DNA of 64,000 nt, taken from Tausonia pullulans. Lineage: Eukaryota > Basidiomycota > Tremellomycetes > Cystofilobasidiales > Mrakiaceae. This document shows, piece by piece, positions 1-13,040 of this stretch; within the stretch, counting starts at the first letter, position 1; every line of letters starts with the position of its first letter. The stretch is from positions 558,001-622,000 of the forward strand of contig OX637631.1 of assembly GCA_951802195.1 (NCBI GenBank), given 5' to 3'. The notes beneath the pieces were generated by a model. The model saw only the letters and a program-made list of their open reading frames with translations. It ran no database searches and was not told the origin of the DNA. A program made the position numbers and the translations under genes.

Positions 1-1
1 G

Positions 2-2644
2 AAGGTCGAGGACACTCGTGTTGAGCATTTCGACCAGAAGGACGCCCACCAGTGAGTTGTCTGTCGCCTTTATCGAGCTGAGGACTAGCGCTAATAATTC
101 ACTCGTACTGTAGTGATCAGCTTAATAACGTCTTGTCGGAGGAGCGTGTCTACATGACCGACGAGCAGTCGGTGATCGTCCGTAAGAAGATCGACCGAGT
201 CATCCTGCCCATTCTCGCCTGGGGTACGTGTAGTCTCATGGCACCCGCCTGATTTTGCTGGATCACGTAAACACGCTGTCCATGTCGAACTTCGAACGCT
301 GACTTCCAGCTTGTTCTGCACTTTCACAGTCTACTTCCTCGTACGCCACCAGCCCTATGGCTCTCTTGTTTGTTTTTGAGATCGAGGCTGACAACGTTCA
401 TTTGTCTCTTAAGCAAATCTTGGACAAGTCGTGAGTTTTGGACAGTTCGCGATGAGTGACGTCTGCTTGTCATACTGACATGGTCCTGGCGTTGCTCATT
501 TAGTGTCGTCGGATACGGCGCCATCTTTGGAATGCAGGAGGAGGCGTGAGTACAAGATTTCTTTGTCGTCTTTGAACCTGAATTGACCTAGCCACGTACA
601 CCCAATCAGAAACCTCGTCGGCAAGCAGTACTCGTCAGCCCGCAATCCTGATTTTGCATCTTTCTTAACAAGCCTCGCATCCTGATATTCACTCTCCTGT
701 GTAACTCTAGTCTCATCGGATCCAGCGGCTACTGGGCTCAGCGTGAGTGAAGAGTGCCCGCGTCTGCTCTGCTTATGACAGGTGCCTAGCTTAAGCTTGA
801 TTTACCTCACCATCAGTTGGAGCTCAGCCTCTCATCGCCTTCCTCATCGTGAAGTTCCCCTCCCGCGTCGTCATGTGCATCACGGTCTTCTGCTGGGGTG
901 TATCCATGTGCGGTCTCGCCGCCTCGACCAACTACGGCGGCCTTCTCGCCTGCCGCTTCCTTCTCGGACTCTTCGAGGCTGCCTGCCTGCCTCTCTTCAC
1001 CGTCATCACCACCACCTGGTATCGCCGTAGCGAGCAGCCTCTCCGGATCGCCCTGTGGTACGGAACCAGTAAGTCCGCCGCCGGCGATTGCAGTGCCCGT
1101 AGACGCAGTCAGGCATGAGCGAGATGTTGATCCTCCCGCTTGCGATCACAGACGGTCTTGCCTCGATGTTTGGATCCTTCCTCGCCTGGGCCCTCTCCTT
1201 CATCACCGGAGGTTCTCTCTACGTCTATCAAATCCTCTTCCTCATCGTCGGACTCACTACCGTCCTCACCTCGCCCCTCATCTGGTGGCGCATCGACAGC
1301 TCGCCTGCCACCGCTCGCTTCCTGTGAGTTGGCTTTTCAGAGACTGAAATGAGCAGATACCCCAAAGCAGTGCCCTAGCTGACAACGCGGCGCGGTCTGG
1401 TCCCATTTCAGCACGGAAGAGGAGCGTCTTTGGGCCATCGAGCGTCTTCGCGACAACAACTCCGGCGCAGTCACTACGACTTTCAACTGGAACCAGGCCC
1501 TTGAGGTTCTGTGGTCGCCCATTTCTTGGATGTTTATCGCCCTCACGTTCTGCGTCAACGTCGGAGCTTCTGTGAGTGCTACTCCATCGCTCCGTCCTCC
1601 ACCCCGTGGTCGAGGACTAACTCCCCTCGCTCCCCACAGACCACCAACACCTTCGGCCCACTCGTGCGTAGCTACTGTCCTTTCCTCCGTTTCCTTGGCC
1701 CTTCATGTGTCTGATGACGAAAACCTTCTTTAGATTATCAACGGCTTCGGATTTGACTCTCGCCAGACCATCCTCCTCAACATCCCTTTCGGATTCGTCC
1801 AGGTTCTCGTCATCCTCCTCGCTGTACGTCTCAGGGAGCTCTCTCTTTGCATATCGGTCGTCATCTGACATCGATACCCTTTCAAGTCCTACTGCACCCA
1901 GCGCTTCAAGCGCAAGAGTGTCATGCTTTGCATCTTCCTCATCCCCTGCGTCGCCGGATCCGCCATGCTATACGGTCTCGGCCGGTCCAAGGCCGACGAA
2001 GGGCCCCTTCTGGCCGGATACTACCTCATTGCATTCCTCTTCGCCTGCAACCCGCTCATTGTCGCTTGGATCGCCTCTAACGTCGCCGGTCAGACGAAGA
2101 AGGCCGCTATGATGGCTCTCTACCAGGCTGGTTCGTCCTCGGGCAACATCGTCGGCCCTCTCCTCTTCAAAACCAAGGACAAGCCTGCGTACCGTCCGGG
2201 TCTCCAGGCCGTCATGGGTATTTTCGTCGCGTCGATGGGTCTCGTTCTCATTCTCATGGGGATGTTCATGGTGATGAACAAGCGGAAGGAGGTCGAGCGC
2301 GTCAAGAACGGCAAGCCCGCCAAGATCCACGACCGCTCAATGGACACCAAGTACGTTGCCGCCGAGCAGACGCCGGAAGACGAGGAAGACGGTATCAAGG
2401 GTACCACGGCGCTTGGAAGCAATGCTTTCAAGGACATCTCTGACTTCAAGGTGCGCTCATGTGCACTCGGAGGGGGGGGGGGAGTCTTTCGGAGCTTTGC
2501 ACTGACGTCTAATTCCCTTGCTACTCTCTTTTTCCCCTTCACTCAGAACGATGAGTTTGTTGTGAGTGTCCCTTCCTGCCCCGTTTTCTGCGGATCTCAC
2601 CAGCTGACCATCTTTCTTCCCCTCCTCCGCAGTACACCCTCTGA
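2..2644 (+). CDS. MFS permease, allantoate/nicotinate (Dal5/Tna1-like) type, 5' partial
   Basis: Plasma-membrane transporter of the major facilitator superfamily, anion:cation symporter branch (Dal5, Tna1 and kin), which imports organic anions such as allantoate, nicotinate or other carboxylates; the substrate cannot be told from sequence. The window starts inside the gene: exon 2-51 joins exon 114-223 to read HDQLNNVLSEERVYMT and then VRKKIDRVILPILAW, the usual start of TM1. Several tiny exons follow (QILDKS, VVGYGAIFGMQEEA, NLVGKQYS, LIGSSGYWAQ), giving the family TM1-TM2 loop. Exon from about 818 gives FLIVKFPSR and the cytoplasmic WYRRSEQ motif, followed by the TM6 to TM12 segments. An acidic cytoplasmic tail ends NDEFVYTL and stop TGA at 2642-2644. 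One intron near 2456-2546 carries a G-run. The N-terminal residues lie outside the window. Family assignment is firm, substrate unknown. Confidence 0.85.
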
Positions 2645-3678
2645 GCTCTGGCCTTTTCGTTTGCCCCTTATCTCGCTTTCTCCGGCATGTCTCCTCCTGG
2701 GTGATTTGCGGCGGTATCTGCTGCTGTATCAAGTTATTTTGTAATATGTTAGTTTTCTCTCGGTGACGATTATATTACTGCTCGTCTCCAGATCTAGCTC
2801 TGGCGGATCCCTCGTCAGCCTTGGCTTGATAGCGGAAGCGTAGCGGAGGAGCAGTGAGACGAAAGGCATGAAAAAGGAATAGTCGCAAAGTCAGATTAAC
2901 CGAGCGAGCGAGAGAGAAGTCCCCCCATTGGCGGCGAGGTTCACGAGTTTGGTGAGTCAGTTTGGAAAAAGAAAGCGCGTCGTTGGTCCGTGAATGTGCG
3001 CCAGGGAAGGAGAGAGAGATACACGCTTCACTGACCACACAACCCTGAGCCCGTCTGCTCGAGGTAGAGGGAGGAGAGCGAAGGAACCGGCTTCAGGAAT
3101 TGGGGCCGGGACAGGTCAGAACTTGGCTCTAAGCTAAGTCAGAGGCGCGGCCGTCATCTGAGGCTTATCCGGGGATACGCGATGCAATATGTAAGTTTCA
3201 AGCTCGGGCTCATAAGACAGGCGAGAGTGCTTGCAAAAACGCTTCGTCCTCTTGGAGAGGGTGCCTGCCAAGCAAGCGCTCCGCCGAAGACCACCACACC
3301 ACTCTAGCTTCAAGTCGACCACACTTTCCAGATCAAGAAATCGAGCAAAGAAGTCATCAAGAAGCAGCAGCCTACGGAAGCCCCACTCAACACCCTCCTC
3401 CCCACTCGATAGCCCCATGCGCGCACCATCACCAGTACGTGCGCGCCCCGGCCATCAGACAAGATGGACAAGGAAAGAAAAAGAAAGAGTCGTGCAGCAA
3501 AACAAAAGAAAAAATGAGAAGAATGGGATTCCCTACGCGTGAGATCCATACAACCCCGCCTAATGAGCGGGAGGAGTGAAGAGCACAAGTTAAAAAGCAA
3601 GCGAGAACAATAGTGATGAGGTAGGAGGAAGATAGCGACGAGAAGGAGAGAAAGCAAATGAAGCCCATGACCGAATGC
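2645..3678. other. Intergenic gap between convergent genes, no gene seen
   Basis: About 1 kb between the stop codons of the MFS permease (+) and the nucleoside transporter (-). It must hold both 3' UTRs. Open frames here are short, lack recognisable domains and are not preceded by spliced exons. The stretch around 3470-3520 is A/G-rich. I see no RNA gene or repeat. Confidence 0.6.
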
Positions 3679-6572
3679 TTAGACGAGCATACCGGCGATC
3701 GTCGCGGTCTGGCACGTCGAGAGGAAACCGCTGTAATGAAGGCAGCAAGTCAGTCTCAGGTTAAAAGACGGGAGGTGAATGGCGGGACAGTGGAGCCAAC
3801 GCACAAGATGAGCGCCGAAGGAGCGATGACCGAGATGATGCGAGCCCGGGAAGGAGCGAGACCCGAGAGGACACCCATCTGGATTCCGAGCGATCCAAGG
3901 TTGGCGAACTGAAAAGGAAGACGTCGATCATCAGCGTGAGGGCCTATGAGAAGTGGATCGGTCGTCGGTATATATGACTCACTCCACAGAGAGCGTAGGT
4001 GGCAATGATGAACCCGCGCTCGGTCATGGCACCCGCAGTGCCGGCAGGGTTCTCCGAAACGTGGGTGGTAAGAGCGAGGTAGGCGACGAACTGTGAAGCA
4101 GAGGAAGCACGTCAGAAGCGAAAGGCCCTAAGACAGCGCAATAGGCTGCTCACCTCATTGCCGAAGAGCTTCAGGCCGAGGAGACGTCCAACGAAAAGAA
4201 GGTCGCTACTCGGAACGCCCATCAGCCAGCTCAAGGGATAGAAGACGTCTATAAACACAAACGGAGTGGCGAGAGTGGAGGGAAAGCAAGATCGAGGGGG
4301 CGGAAGAGAAGTGGCGAAAGCACATCAGTGACTGCGCGAGGCACATCCTGTCATCGAAGGAGGCTACATACATTGGAAAATGAGTTCGAGCGTCAAGTCG
4401 TAGTCTCCGTTGAGACGGAAGGAGTGTCCGACCCAGGTGAGAACGCCGTTAATGGCATAAAGGAGACCGAGGACGACGAGGACGTTGCAAAGGATGAGAC
4501 CAGCAACCTTGAGTCCGAACCAAGCACCGTTCGAGAAGGCGTGAAGTGCGTTGGCCTCTCCCTCGTTGTCCTCCTCTCCACGGTCGACAGTAACGGAGCC
4601 GAGGGTGAGAGGGACGTCGTCCTCAGGGACGACAATTTTGGAAATGGCGATAGAGGCCGGGATAGACATGACCGAGGCGGTAATGAGGGACTCGGCGGGG
4701 ACGCCGAGGGCAATGTAGCCACCGAGGACAGATCCGGAGATGGTCGAGAAACCAGAGGTCATGGCGAGATGGAGCTGCAGAGGTAAGAGAAAAGCGAGCA
4801 ATGAGTTCAGCGAGGTACCGCGCGAGCCGCGCCGATATCGGCAAGCCTCTACTCACCTCAGACTTGGTCATGAAATCAACGAAGGGCTTGACCATGCAGG
4901 CAGACTCTCCCTGACCGATGAAAGGCGAGGCGGCGGCAATGACTGCCTCGGCACCCGACACCTTCATCGACTTGAAGAAGATCCAGGCGAATTTCTTGAC
5001 AACCCAGCCCATAGCGCCGAGGTAGAACATCATTTGGACGAATGCGACGAAGAAGATGACGGCTCCAAGGACTCCAACGAAGAAGTCATTGGTCGCCGTG
5101 GGGCTTCTGAAGAAGAAGCCGGCAGCGGCGGTTCCCTCTACAAGTGTAGGAACGCAAGGGTCGTCAGTTGGTGGCTCGAGGCAAGCAACGAATGAAGAGG
5201 AGACGGACGGTGAAGGAAGTCGGCAGCTGCGTTGGCGATCCAGCTGAAGAGGTCATATCCGGCACTAGTCTTGAGGACGAACATGGCGATCGCCTGCTGG
5301 AGAATGAGACCGACGATGACGGTCTGCCACTGGATAATCTTGCGGTTGCGCGAGCAGGCGAGGTAGATGCACTGGAAAACAAAGAGACCGAAGACCGAGA
5401 TGGTCCTCTGGCCGTATGTCGTACCGGCCGGGAGCTTGAAGCCATAGGCCGATCCGGCGATGAGACCAGCGAGGGTGACCTGATGAGGAAAGAGGGAGCA
5501 GGCACCTAGTCAGTGCTGAGCTGGACAGGTCAAGAAGACAGAAGTCAACACCCAATCACTCACCCAGCCCAGAACGAGACGAGCCATCCTGGGGAGTTTG
5601 AAGAATGGCGTCTCAACGACAGCAACCCAAACCCGACCAATAGGCTGATCGTAAGGAAGAAGCAAGGGCATGGTCAACCTGGGTTTCTTTGAGTTGGGGG
5701 TCGGCGCAGAGGTCTACGTACGTCTCCAACTTTGGACGAGGGGACGAAGCGGAAAAAGACGAGACCGATGATCCACCAGGCAAAGATGGTCTGAATGAAG
5801 AGGAAAAGATAACGAACAAAGCTCATGTCAGTGGGTGGGTCTCAGGTGTGGGAAAGTCGGGGAAACAGGCGACGGCTTTTTGGTCACTCGCCGGAGTTCC
5901 CCGGACGACCGGACGCTCAAATTGAACAGCAGCCGCCCAGCCAAGACAGACATGGCAAGAGCGCGGAGAGCGGGGGGAATTGGGGAGACGGTGAAGAACT
6001 GACCTGGGCAATCCAGTTGGGGCGAGTGTAGAAAAGCGAGCACACCCACCCTTGAGTTGTGAAGCAGACCCAACAGGAGGATGTGAGCAAGGGATACGCG
6101 GGGTCCAGAGTAAAGAGAGGCTCGGTCACGAGTCTAGCGAGATATAATGCGCACAGGCAAAGACGAGAGCCGCAAAAGCAGGAAGAATGATCTTGCGCCA
6201 GTGGGACCACTCCAGCGACCGCCAGGTCTTGTTGGCCTCAACCTAGAGAAGCAGGCGTCGTCAGAGACGCACGGCCATAGGGGGGAGACAGGGCCGAGGA
6301 GCAGCGCAGGCAGTCTGGCACCGCTCTCCTCGCGAGCACATACAACGCACCTCGGCATCGTCTTGGGCGACCTCGTGAACGAGAGTCTGCTCTGCGATAG
6401 CATGCTCCTTGGCCTTGCGGGAGGCAGGATCGAGCTTCTCGTCGTCCGATCCGGACCGGACCGAGAGCTCACGCTCATGCTCGACGGTCGAATGGGGGTT
6501 GGTAGCCGTGGTAGGCTGGCCAGCGGGGGGCGTGACGCCGATATTGCGCTCCTCCTGGTCGTCGTAGTTCAT
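3679..6572 (-). CDS. Concentrative nucleoside transporter (CNT/NupC family)
   Basis: Ion-coupled nucleoside importer of the plasma membrane. The start ATG is at 6570-6572 ([12 protein letters not shown]); the in-frame triplet just upstream is TTG, so this ATG is chosen. A hydrophilic acidic N-terminus of about 80 residues precedes the first membrane segments ([20 protein letters not shown]). The diagnostic CNT core is read in successive exons: [14 protein letters not shown], then [19 protein letters not shown] and the following MTKSE, then [20 protein letters not shown] with [16 protein letters not shown]. These match the substrate- and sodium-binding hairpins of NupC and human SLC28. The 3' exons read [20 protein letters not shown] and, after a last intron, [16 protein letters not shown] and TAA at 3679-3681. 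Many short introns break the gene. The frame shows no damage. Proton versus sodium coupling cannot be decided here. Confidence 0.87.
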
Positions 6573-8929
6573 CTCGGTCAAGGTGATGTGAGGGAGATAG
6601 AGGAGGGAGAGGGGACGGGAATGATCCGATGATCCAGTGGGTGGAAGGGGAAGGCGGTTCGAGGGAAGACACTACGGCGAAAATACTGAGCGCTTTCTTG
6701 TGAACGAGGGAATCAGGGAGCCGCTGCAGTAACGAAACTCAGCCCCCCGGGGCAGCCGAGCGACTCTTATCCGAGGCAAGAATGCACCACGCGAGGACAT
6801 CCGACCGGTTGCCCGGGAGACCCGCCAAGCGTGATCTTTCCGAGGTGACGGCGGCCGTCTTTACGACTCCTCCGCCGACGAATGAGAAAGAGACCGAGAT
6901 GGACCTTCGGCACTTGACCCTCGACTTCCCCGACGGTCCTCATTCCCATCGCTTGCCTGCCTTGTCTCTTGCTCATGTGCCACTGCAGAACGGCGATGTA
7001 TCGGCCAGCACCCTCACCACCGCTCCACCACCCCTTGCCCTTCTCGGAGATCACCCCCATGTGGCTCCACAGCCGTCCGCGCGAGATGAGGACAGCTCCG
7101 CAGGCGAAAGATCCAATTCACTCCACCGAGACGTGTAAACGGTGTCTGGCCTCGAGCCCAGCCCTCGCAGCGCTGTCATGCTCCTTGCTCCAGTCCTCCT
7201 CAGTAGGGCGCACACCCGCGGGGCGGAAGGGGGGGTTTTTTTTTTTTGCTCGGCCTCGTCCTTATTTCCCTTCCCTCTCCTCAATTCCTTGACCGATCGC
7301 ATGAGAGAGACCACACCTGTCAGGTGACCAAGAAGATCGCCTAAAAAAAGATTTTACCGACAAGGGGAACAAAGGCCAAAGAGAGAGGCACGAGTAAACG
7401 GCCCGTAGGTAGGAAGCGGTCCCCTTTGACAGCGGCGAGCGAGCGATGTTTGATGTATGATTTGCCACATCTCTCTATATGATGATCCTCTGACGGCGCT
7501 TGCTTTGTCTTCATATACTCCTCCGTAAGACGAAGGAGCTGCATCCATGCTCGGTCTCATTGAGCTCAGGGCAGACGCAATCCTGTCGTCTCTTATCGCA
7601 GATGGCCGTCAGCTATCAGAGTTCTTTCCACTGCTTCCCAGCGCGCGCGCACCCTGCCGTCTTATCGTCAAAAGAAGTTCCGCTCCCACCGCGCATACGC
7701 ACGATAGTATCGGCAAGCTCTCTGCAGATCGGCGGCCGCTCATTCTGCGAGCACGTGGTTCGCTCGATAGTGGGAGCTTGCTTCCCTTAAAACGAAAAGT
7801 CGACAGAGTAGCGCTGCCCATGCGACCACGACGAAGTCCTCTGATAAAGGTAACCGGCGTTTCGTTCAGAGTTTGTGCGCATACAAACTTCCTCTCGACA
7901 AGTATAATCAGAAGCGACCTTGTTCGCCAAAGTCTCGAGAGAGTCAACAGCATGCAGCATGTAGTGTAGCGTGCACCGGCTTTCTCCGGACAGCAAACGC
8001 CGACTCTGAAGCTTTACGCTAGCTCTTCATGTGTGTAGGACCGTTTTCTGCATATGTCTGCGCTTTCAAAACGATTCTGCCAGTTCGCTGCCTGGCACGC
8101 CCGAGGAATTCCGGCTTGAAAGCGAAGAATTCAGAGAGGAGTCGGAGTGCAGAAAGTGCGCCCAAGTGGGTGCTTGGCGCCTGGCCATTGAAACGGCGCG
8201 TCTCTGCGGTTCGACTATCGACCCAGTTTCGCTCATTCACTCAAACCAAACTCTCCGGCTCACGTAAATCTCCCGACGGTCAGATTCTTCTCCTCGGATC
8301 CGGGAGATCTTCAGCGTGGAGTATTGTCGTGTGAGGGAGGAGGAAAAACGGAGCCCCGGAGGAGTGCTGTCCGACTCGCCCGAGTTTTCCGCTGACCCGA
8401 GGTCCTTGGTTGGACACCTGTTCATGCAGTAGTACTCTCCCCAGTTCTAGAAAACATGGCCTGTCTCCGTCGCCTGACCAACACATTCCCCGGCCACGGT
8501 TCTGTCTTGTGTAATGAGCTGACACTTGCGTCACAGGATCCGGGCGTCGTAGCTCTCGCTCGTCAGTCATCCAAGTCGCCGTCGGAGGGACTTAAACTTG
8601 ACTCCTCCGTCGACTCCTCTTCGATAGGTTTCCTTCCTTGGCACAGATGTACATCCGACTCGTTCACTCAAGCCCATCGGCTGGCGAAGCACTATCGATT
8701 ACGCCGCCCGTCTCTCTCAATGAGCCAGAGGAAGACATGATGATGGGGGCAGATGGCAGGGCAGATGGCACGGCTGTCATTAGATTCGTCTAGTCTTGAA
8801 GGGTTCAACTCCTCCTCCTTGTCGTCATCGCCCGCTCCTCCTCCGATTCAGTCTCTTTCGCGCAATTCGCACGTCCCGCCACAAGCCCCTCTAAGCTGGA
8901 GCTTAACGTCGAGGTCAAACGAGCGACGC
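6573..8929. other. Long gap (2.4 kb) upstream of the nucleoside transporter; no gene recognised
   Basis: This is the longest uniquely non-coding stretch in the left half. It contains the promoter of the nucleoside transporter (transcribed leftward) and the 3' end of the DnaJ gene. It has a G-run followed by a T-run near 7228-7249 and an imperfect direct repeat of GGCAGATGGCA at about 8748-8770. Open frames of up to about 140 codons occur on both strands, but none shows a domain, a signal peptide or convincing splicing. A short unannotated gene or non-coding RNA cannot be excluded. Confidence 0.5.
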
Positions 8930-11496
8930 TCAGAGCTTGGGCTCGCCCTCCTTCTTACCCGAACCGAACCAGCCGTGCTTCTTTTTCTCCTTCTCCTTCT
9001 CCTTCTGCTTCTCCTTCTCACCAGTGGTCTCCTTCTCCGATTCCCCTGCCGCCGCTGCCTGGGCAGCCTCGAACTGTGCCGGCGACATCCCCGCCGCCTT
9101 GGCCCGCTTGAGCGCGTCGAGCCGCTCCTGTTCACGCCGCTTCTTGGCTGGCATGGCCGCCTGCGCGACGAGTCGCTCGAGCTCGCGGCGCTCCTCATCA
9201 GACTCATCCGCGACGGTGGACTTGAAGATGGCGCCGACGGTAGCGATGGCCTGAGTGGAAGAGAAGAGGGGCGTCAGAGATGTCGCTCGAGAACTCGGGA
9301 GGGAAAGCTGCACGAACCTTAGCTCGGAGGACAAGGGTCTCGTCGGTGACGTCCGGAGTCTTGGTGAGGACGGAGTCGACGACCTCAGAGACGATCTGGA
9401 TGACCTCGAACTTGGTGCCACGCCACGTCGTCAAGAGGATCTGCGAGGCAGTGGTGCTACGATGTCAGCCGTGGCTGGCGCGCATCGGGAATTGAAAGGC
9501 ATAGCTAATCGCCTTAGAGGTGACGTCCTTGGCGAGAGCCTCGAGCTCCTCCTCGCCGAGCGTGCCCTTCTCCCTATGAAGATGAAGAGTCGTTAGCTTT
9601 ATCTCCACACGTACAAAAAATAGAGAACGAAGACAACGTACTGCTGCTTCTGCATTTCCTCCATCGCCATCTGCACGCCGACGGCGCTTCCGAGTACGCC
9701 CCATCCCTCCTTGACGAGCGTGCCCTTCTCCTTGAGCTTGGAGATCCACCCGCCGCCAAAGAAGCGCCGACTTTTGAGGAACGTGCCAGACTTCTGAAGA
9801 TAGACAGATCCGATCGTGTGAAGGAGCTCGACACCGAACGACTCGAGCTAAGCGCGAGCGAGCTGTCAGTGTCGATAAAAAGAAAGAATGCGAAACAAGC
9901 AGCCGGCCGCCTACCTTGAGATCCTCCGCCTCGCGCCTCTGAGCCTCCTCAAACCGCTTCGTTTCCTCGTCGTTCTTGTCACCCGGATTACTAGCGTTGA
10001 CGAACGGCCTTACGCGGTCGATGAGCTTCTTGACGAGCATCGCGACGCGCTCCTCCCGTTTCTTCTCCTTCTCGACCTCCATCTCCTCAAGCTTCGCCTT
10101 TTGCTCGGCCGTCATCTCGCTGCCACCCTTCTTGCCCTTCTTGTCGCCCTTGCCGGCCTTGTCGATATTGATCGTCGAAGATGCCGAGGACGGGACGTTG
10201 CTCGAGGAGCCCATGGGTGCAAGGTGCTGGTGCAGGGACTGCTCGCCCGGGGAGGGAACAGCAGCGGCAGCGGCAGCTTCATCGGTAGAGGCAGCAGCGG
10301 CAGCGGCAGCAGCAGGCTTGGTCTCGGTGAGAGGGACGCCAGACGCTGACATGGGAGGGGCGGTCTCGGTGGCCGGAGTAGCTTTGCCATCTGCGGCGGC
10401 CATCTCGCGCTCCATCTCGGCCTTCTCTTCGGGGCTCCTGTTGAGAGAGCGAACCAATGATATGGTCCTGGGTCAGCGTCGTGTCGGAGTTGAAAGGGAA
10501 AGCGCACAGAGGACCATACATCATGACCTCGGCCTGGCCCATCATGTCCTTGAGCATCGAGAGGTCGCCGATAAGGTCGTGAAAGGCCTCTCCGCCAAAG
10601 AGCGAGCCAAAGAGCTCCGAGGGGTCCTGCATGCCGCCATCGGGTTGGCCCTGTGTCCGAGAGGGCAGAGGGCGAGGGAGCGGACGATGGGAACGAAAGC
10701 GGCAGGGCATCAGCAGGTGCAGACAACACAACACAGACTATTGAAGACAGAGCTCTCGAATGGGCAAGGCGTCTCCCCATGCGAGAGACAGGCCTGTCAA
10801 TCGCCCTGGCAGACACCACCGAAGCTGGCAGAGTGTCGAAGGAGGCGGTGACGAATGCGCCGCCAACCGCGGCCCCCGCGGGAGTCCAGGAGCGCCAAGT
10901 TACCCCCGCCCCCTCTCCCCCTCTCCATCTCGTCTGTCTCCTGCCTCACGACCCTCCTCGCACGGATGCAAGACCAAATAAATAAAAGGGGTCGACGCAC
11001 CGCCTGCTTCTTGCCGTATCTATCGTAGTTAGCCCGGAGGTCCGGGTCACTCAGGATCTGGTAGGCCTCGCCGACCTCCTTGAACTTGGTCTCGGCGTCT
11101 GGGCTCGAATTCTTGTCGGGGTGGTACTATCAATTGGTGTGGACGGCGTCAAGACAGACTGGTTCAGCTGAGAAAGATTACCTACGAGCGAGCGTTCGTC
11201 CTCTCATCGAAGGGGATCGGCCGGGCGCGAGCAAGCAAGGGAGAGAAGGGGAGATCACGCACGCGAATAGCGAGCTTGCGGTACGACTTCTTGAGTTCGA
11301 TATCGGTCGCTGCATAGGCGAGGGCATTGTCAGCGGCTGGAGCAGCTTGAAGGGCAGAAGCCGTGTACGAAGGGCTAACCGGTCGTGGAAACCTCGAGGA
11401 TGTCGTCTGTGGCCAGCACGCTTGAACGGTCAGTGTGAGCAGAGGAGGCGCGACAAGCAGGAGTCTAGACGGACAGTACTCTGTCTCGACTGGCAT
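8930..11496 (-). CDS. CAJ1: DnaJ (Hsp40) cochaperone with C-terminal X domain, Caj1/Djp1-like
   Basis: J-protein that stimulates Hsp70 ATPase; yeast Caj1 and Djp1 are the closest architecture (Djp1 helps peroxisomal import, Caj1 is at the plasma membrane). The start ATG is at 11494-11496: [20 protein letters not shown], spliced across two short introns, then [11 protein letters not shown] and, in the next exon, [20 protein letters not shown] with the invariant HPD near 11115-11123, and [19 protein letters not shown]. Unlike type I/II DnaJ there is no zinc domain. After a Gln/Pro/Ala-rich stretch and a charged KGDKKGKKG segment comes the DnaJ-X domain ([36 protein letters not shown]). The C-terminus is very charged ([19 protein letters not shown]) and ends KKEGEPKL, stop TGA at 8930-8932. 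Divergent from the DUF2470 gene, with 190 bp between start codons. The symbol is given for architecture and is not proof of orthology over DJP1. Confidence 0.82.
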
Positions 11497-11686
11497 GGCG
11501 TCTGTGGGGAGGTGTGTGAGTGTGTTCTCTGTGGGTTTGTGGGCGGGTGATGGTTGAGGGTTGTTTCTTGCCCGGCCGGGGCTGTCGTCTGGTCTTCCCT
11601 CGTCCTCGCGCGTGGCCCACCGCGCGACGATCCCCGTCACTGGAGTCGCGTCAGCGTGTTTCCTCCCACTCTCACGACTCACCATC

Positions 11687-13040
11687 ATGTCCTCGACCGC
11701 CGCTGGATCCAAGACGCCTACCAAGCCGCCACTCTTCGCCAAGACCGAGGCGTGAGCACAATCGCTCCTCCTGATTGACAGTCCTCGTCCACAGCTGATA
11801 GAGGACCCTCTCGTCGACGAACAGTACCGGCAACGTCCGTCATCTTACCTGGCCCTCCGACCCGGTCTTCCTACACGTCATACTGACCTCAGCTCGCTCA
11901 GCTCAACGACCTCCATCTCTGGCTTTCAGGACAGAAGGACATACTCGTCTCCTACCTCGTCCATTTTGGCGGCCTCTCTGAGCGGGTCGAGGACGTTCGG
12001 CTTGGCGAGATAGACGACCACGTGCGTCCTCCTTCTCAATGCAGCTCTGGTTTCCCTTCTCTCTTTCGCTGACAGACAGATCATCGTGTTCTCCAGGGCA
12101 TCAGGCTCACCTATAATCCCTCCTCGGGAAAGGACACCGAGACTGCGCGGGTTCGTCCCTCCAGCACCCAGGACGACTTCGTCCTGTCGTGTATCCCCTC
12201 GATGGACTTCTTCTCAACCTTCCTTGCTTTCAGATCGACTTCCCCAAGCCTCTCCCGAACTGGTCCGCCGCCCGCAAGACGCTTCTCGCGATGCGTGACG
12301 AGGCTGCCAAGGCTCTCGCTGTCGTGAGTCATGTTTGGCTTTTCTCCGGGATCGTGCGACGCGCGCATGTGCGCTTGACCGACTGGATTCCTTATATTCT
12401 TGCTCGTGGAAACAGCCGAAGCAACCTGCCTTTGGACCCTACAGGGCTCCTCCCTTCTTCCCGGAGAACTTCATCGTCGCCTGCCTCCTCCTCTTCCAGT
12501 TCCTCACGCTCATCGCCAAGCCGACCTCGTTCGTCCAATCCCTTGCCCATTCCCTCTCTCCCTGATATCCGCTCAACACCCACTCACTCTCCTCTCTCTT
12601 TCTCTCTCTCCCTTCCTTTCCCCTTTCTCTTGGAAACACAGCCCCTACCTCTCATGGTTCGCCTCTCTCCGAGAGAACCACCTCCATGGCGGCGCGACCT
12701 TCGTCCGCTACTCCTACATCCTCTTGATTGCCGCCCACGTCCTTGAGGCCCTCTGGCTCATCCGCAAGCTCTCCAAGACGGGGGCGGTCACTTCTCCGGC
12801 TGATCTCAGGCGCTGGGGGACAGGAACGCTCGTCTTTGGGCTCGTCGGCATGTGAGTTCCGAGGGCGTCTCTCTCGTCGTAGGCGGCGTCGCTCGCTTGG
12901 GGACTCATCGATTCGTTATCTCTCTTTTTTGTTTCTCTCTCATTCCTTCTCTTTTCAGGTATCCACACTACCTTCGCGAGCTCCAGCAGGCCCGCATCAA
13001 CTCCATCTGGGCCGTCGCCGAGAGCAAGAAGACGAAATGA
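11687..13040 (+). CDS. DUF2470 integral membrane protein
   Basis: Unknown-function fungal membrane protein. The ATG at 11687-11689 opens MSSTAAGSKTPTKPPLFAKT. A later exon reads LAQLNDLHLWLSGQKDILVS followed by YLVHFGGLSERVEDVRLGEI and, after introns, IRLTYNPSSGKDTETAR and IDFPKPLPNWSAARKTLLAM; this matches the DUF2470 domain, related to haem-binding HugZ-like proteins. The exact borders of the exons between 11755 and 11890 I could not fix. After the domain three hydrophobic segments follow (NFIVACLLLFQFLTLIA, YSYILLIAAHVLEALWLI, GTGTLVFGLVGM), typical of the fungal DUF2470 plus C-terminal membrane-domain proteins. The end is WAVAESKKTK and TGA at 13038-13040, with an ER-like KKTK tail. No evidence for a specific reaction. 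The promoter is shared with the DnaJ gene. Confidence 0.75.
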
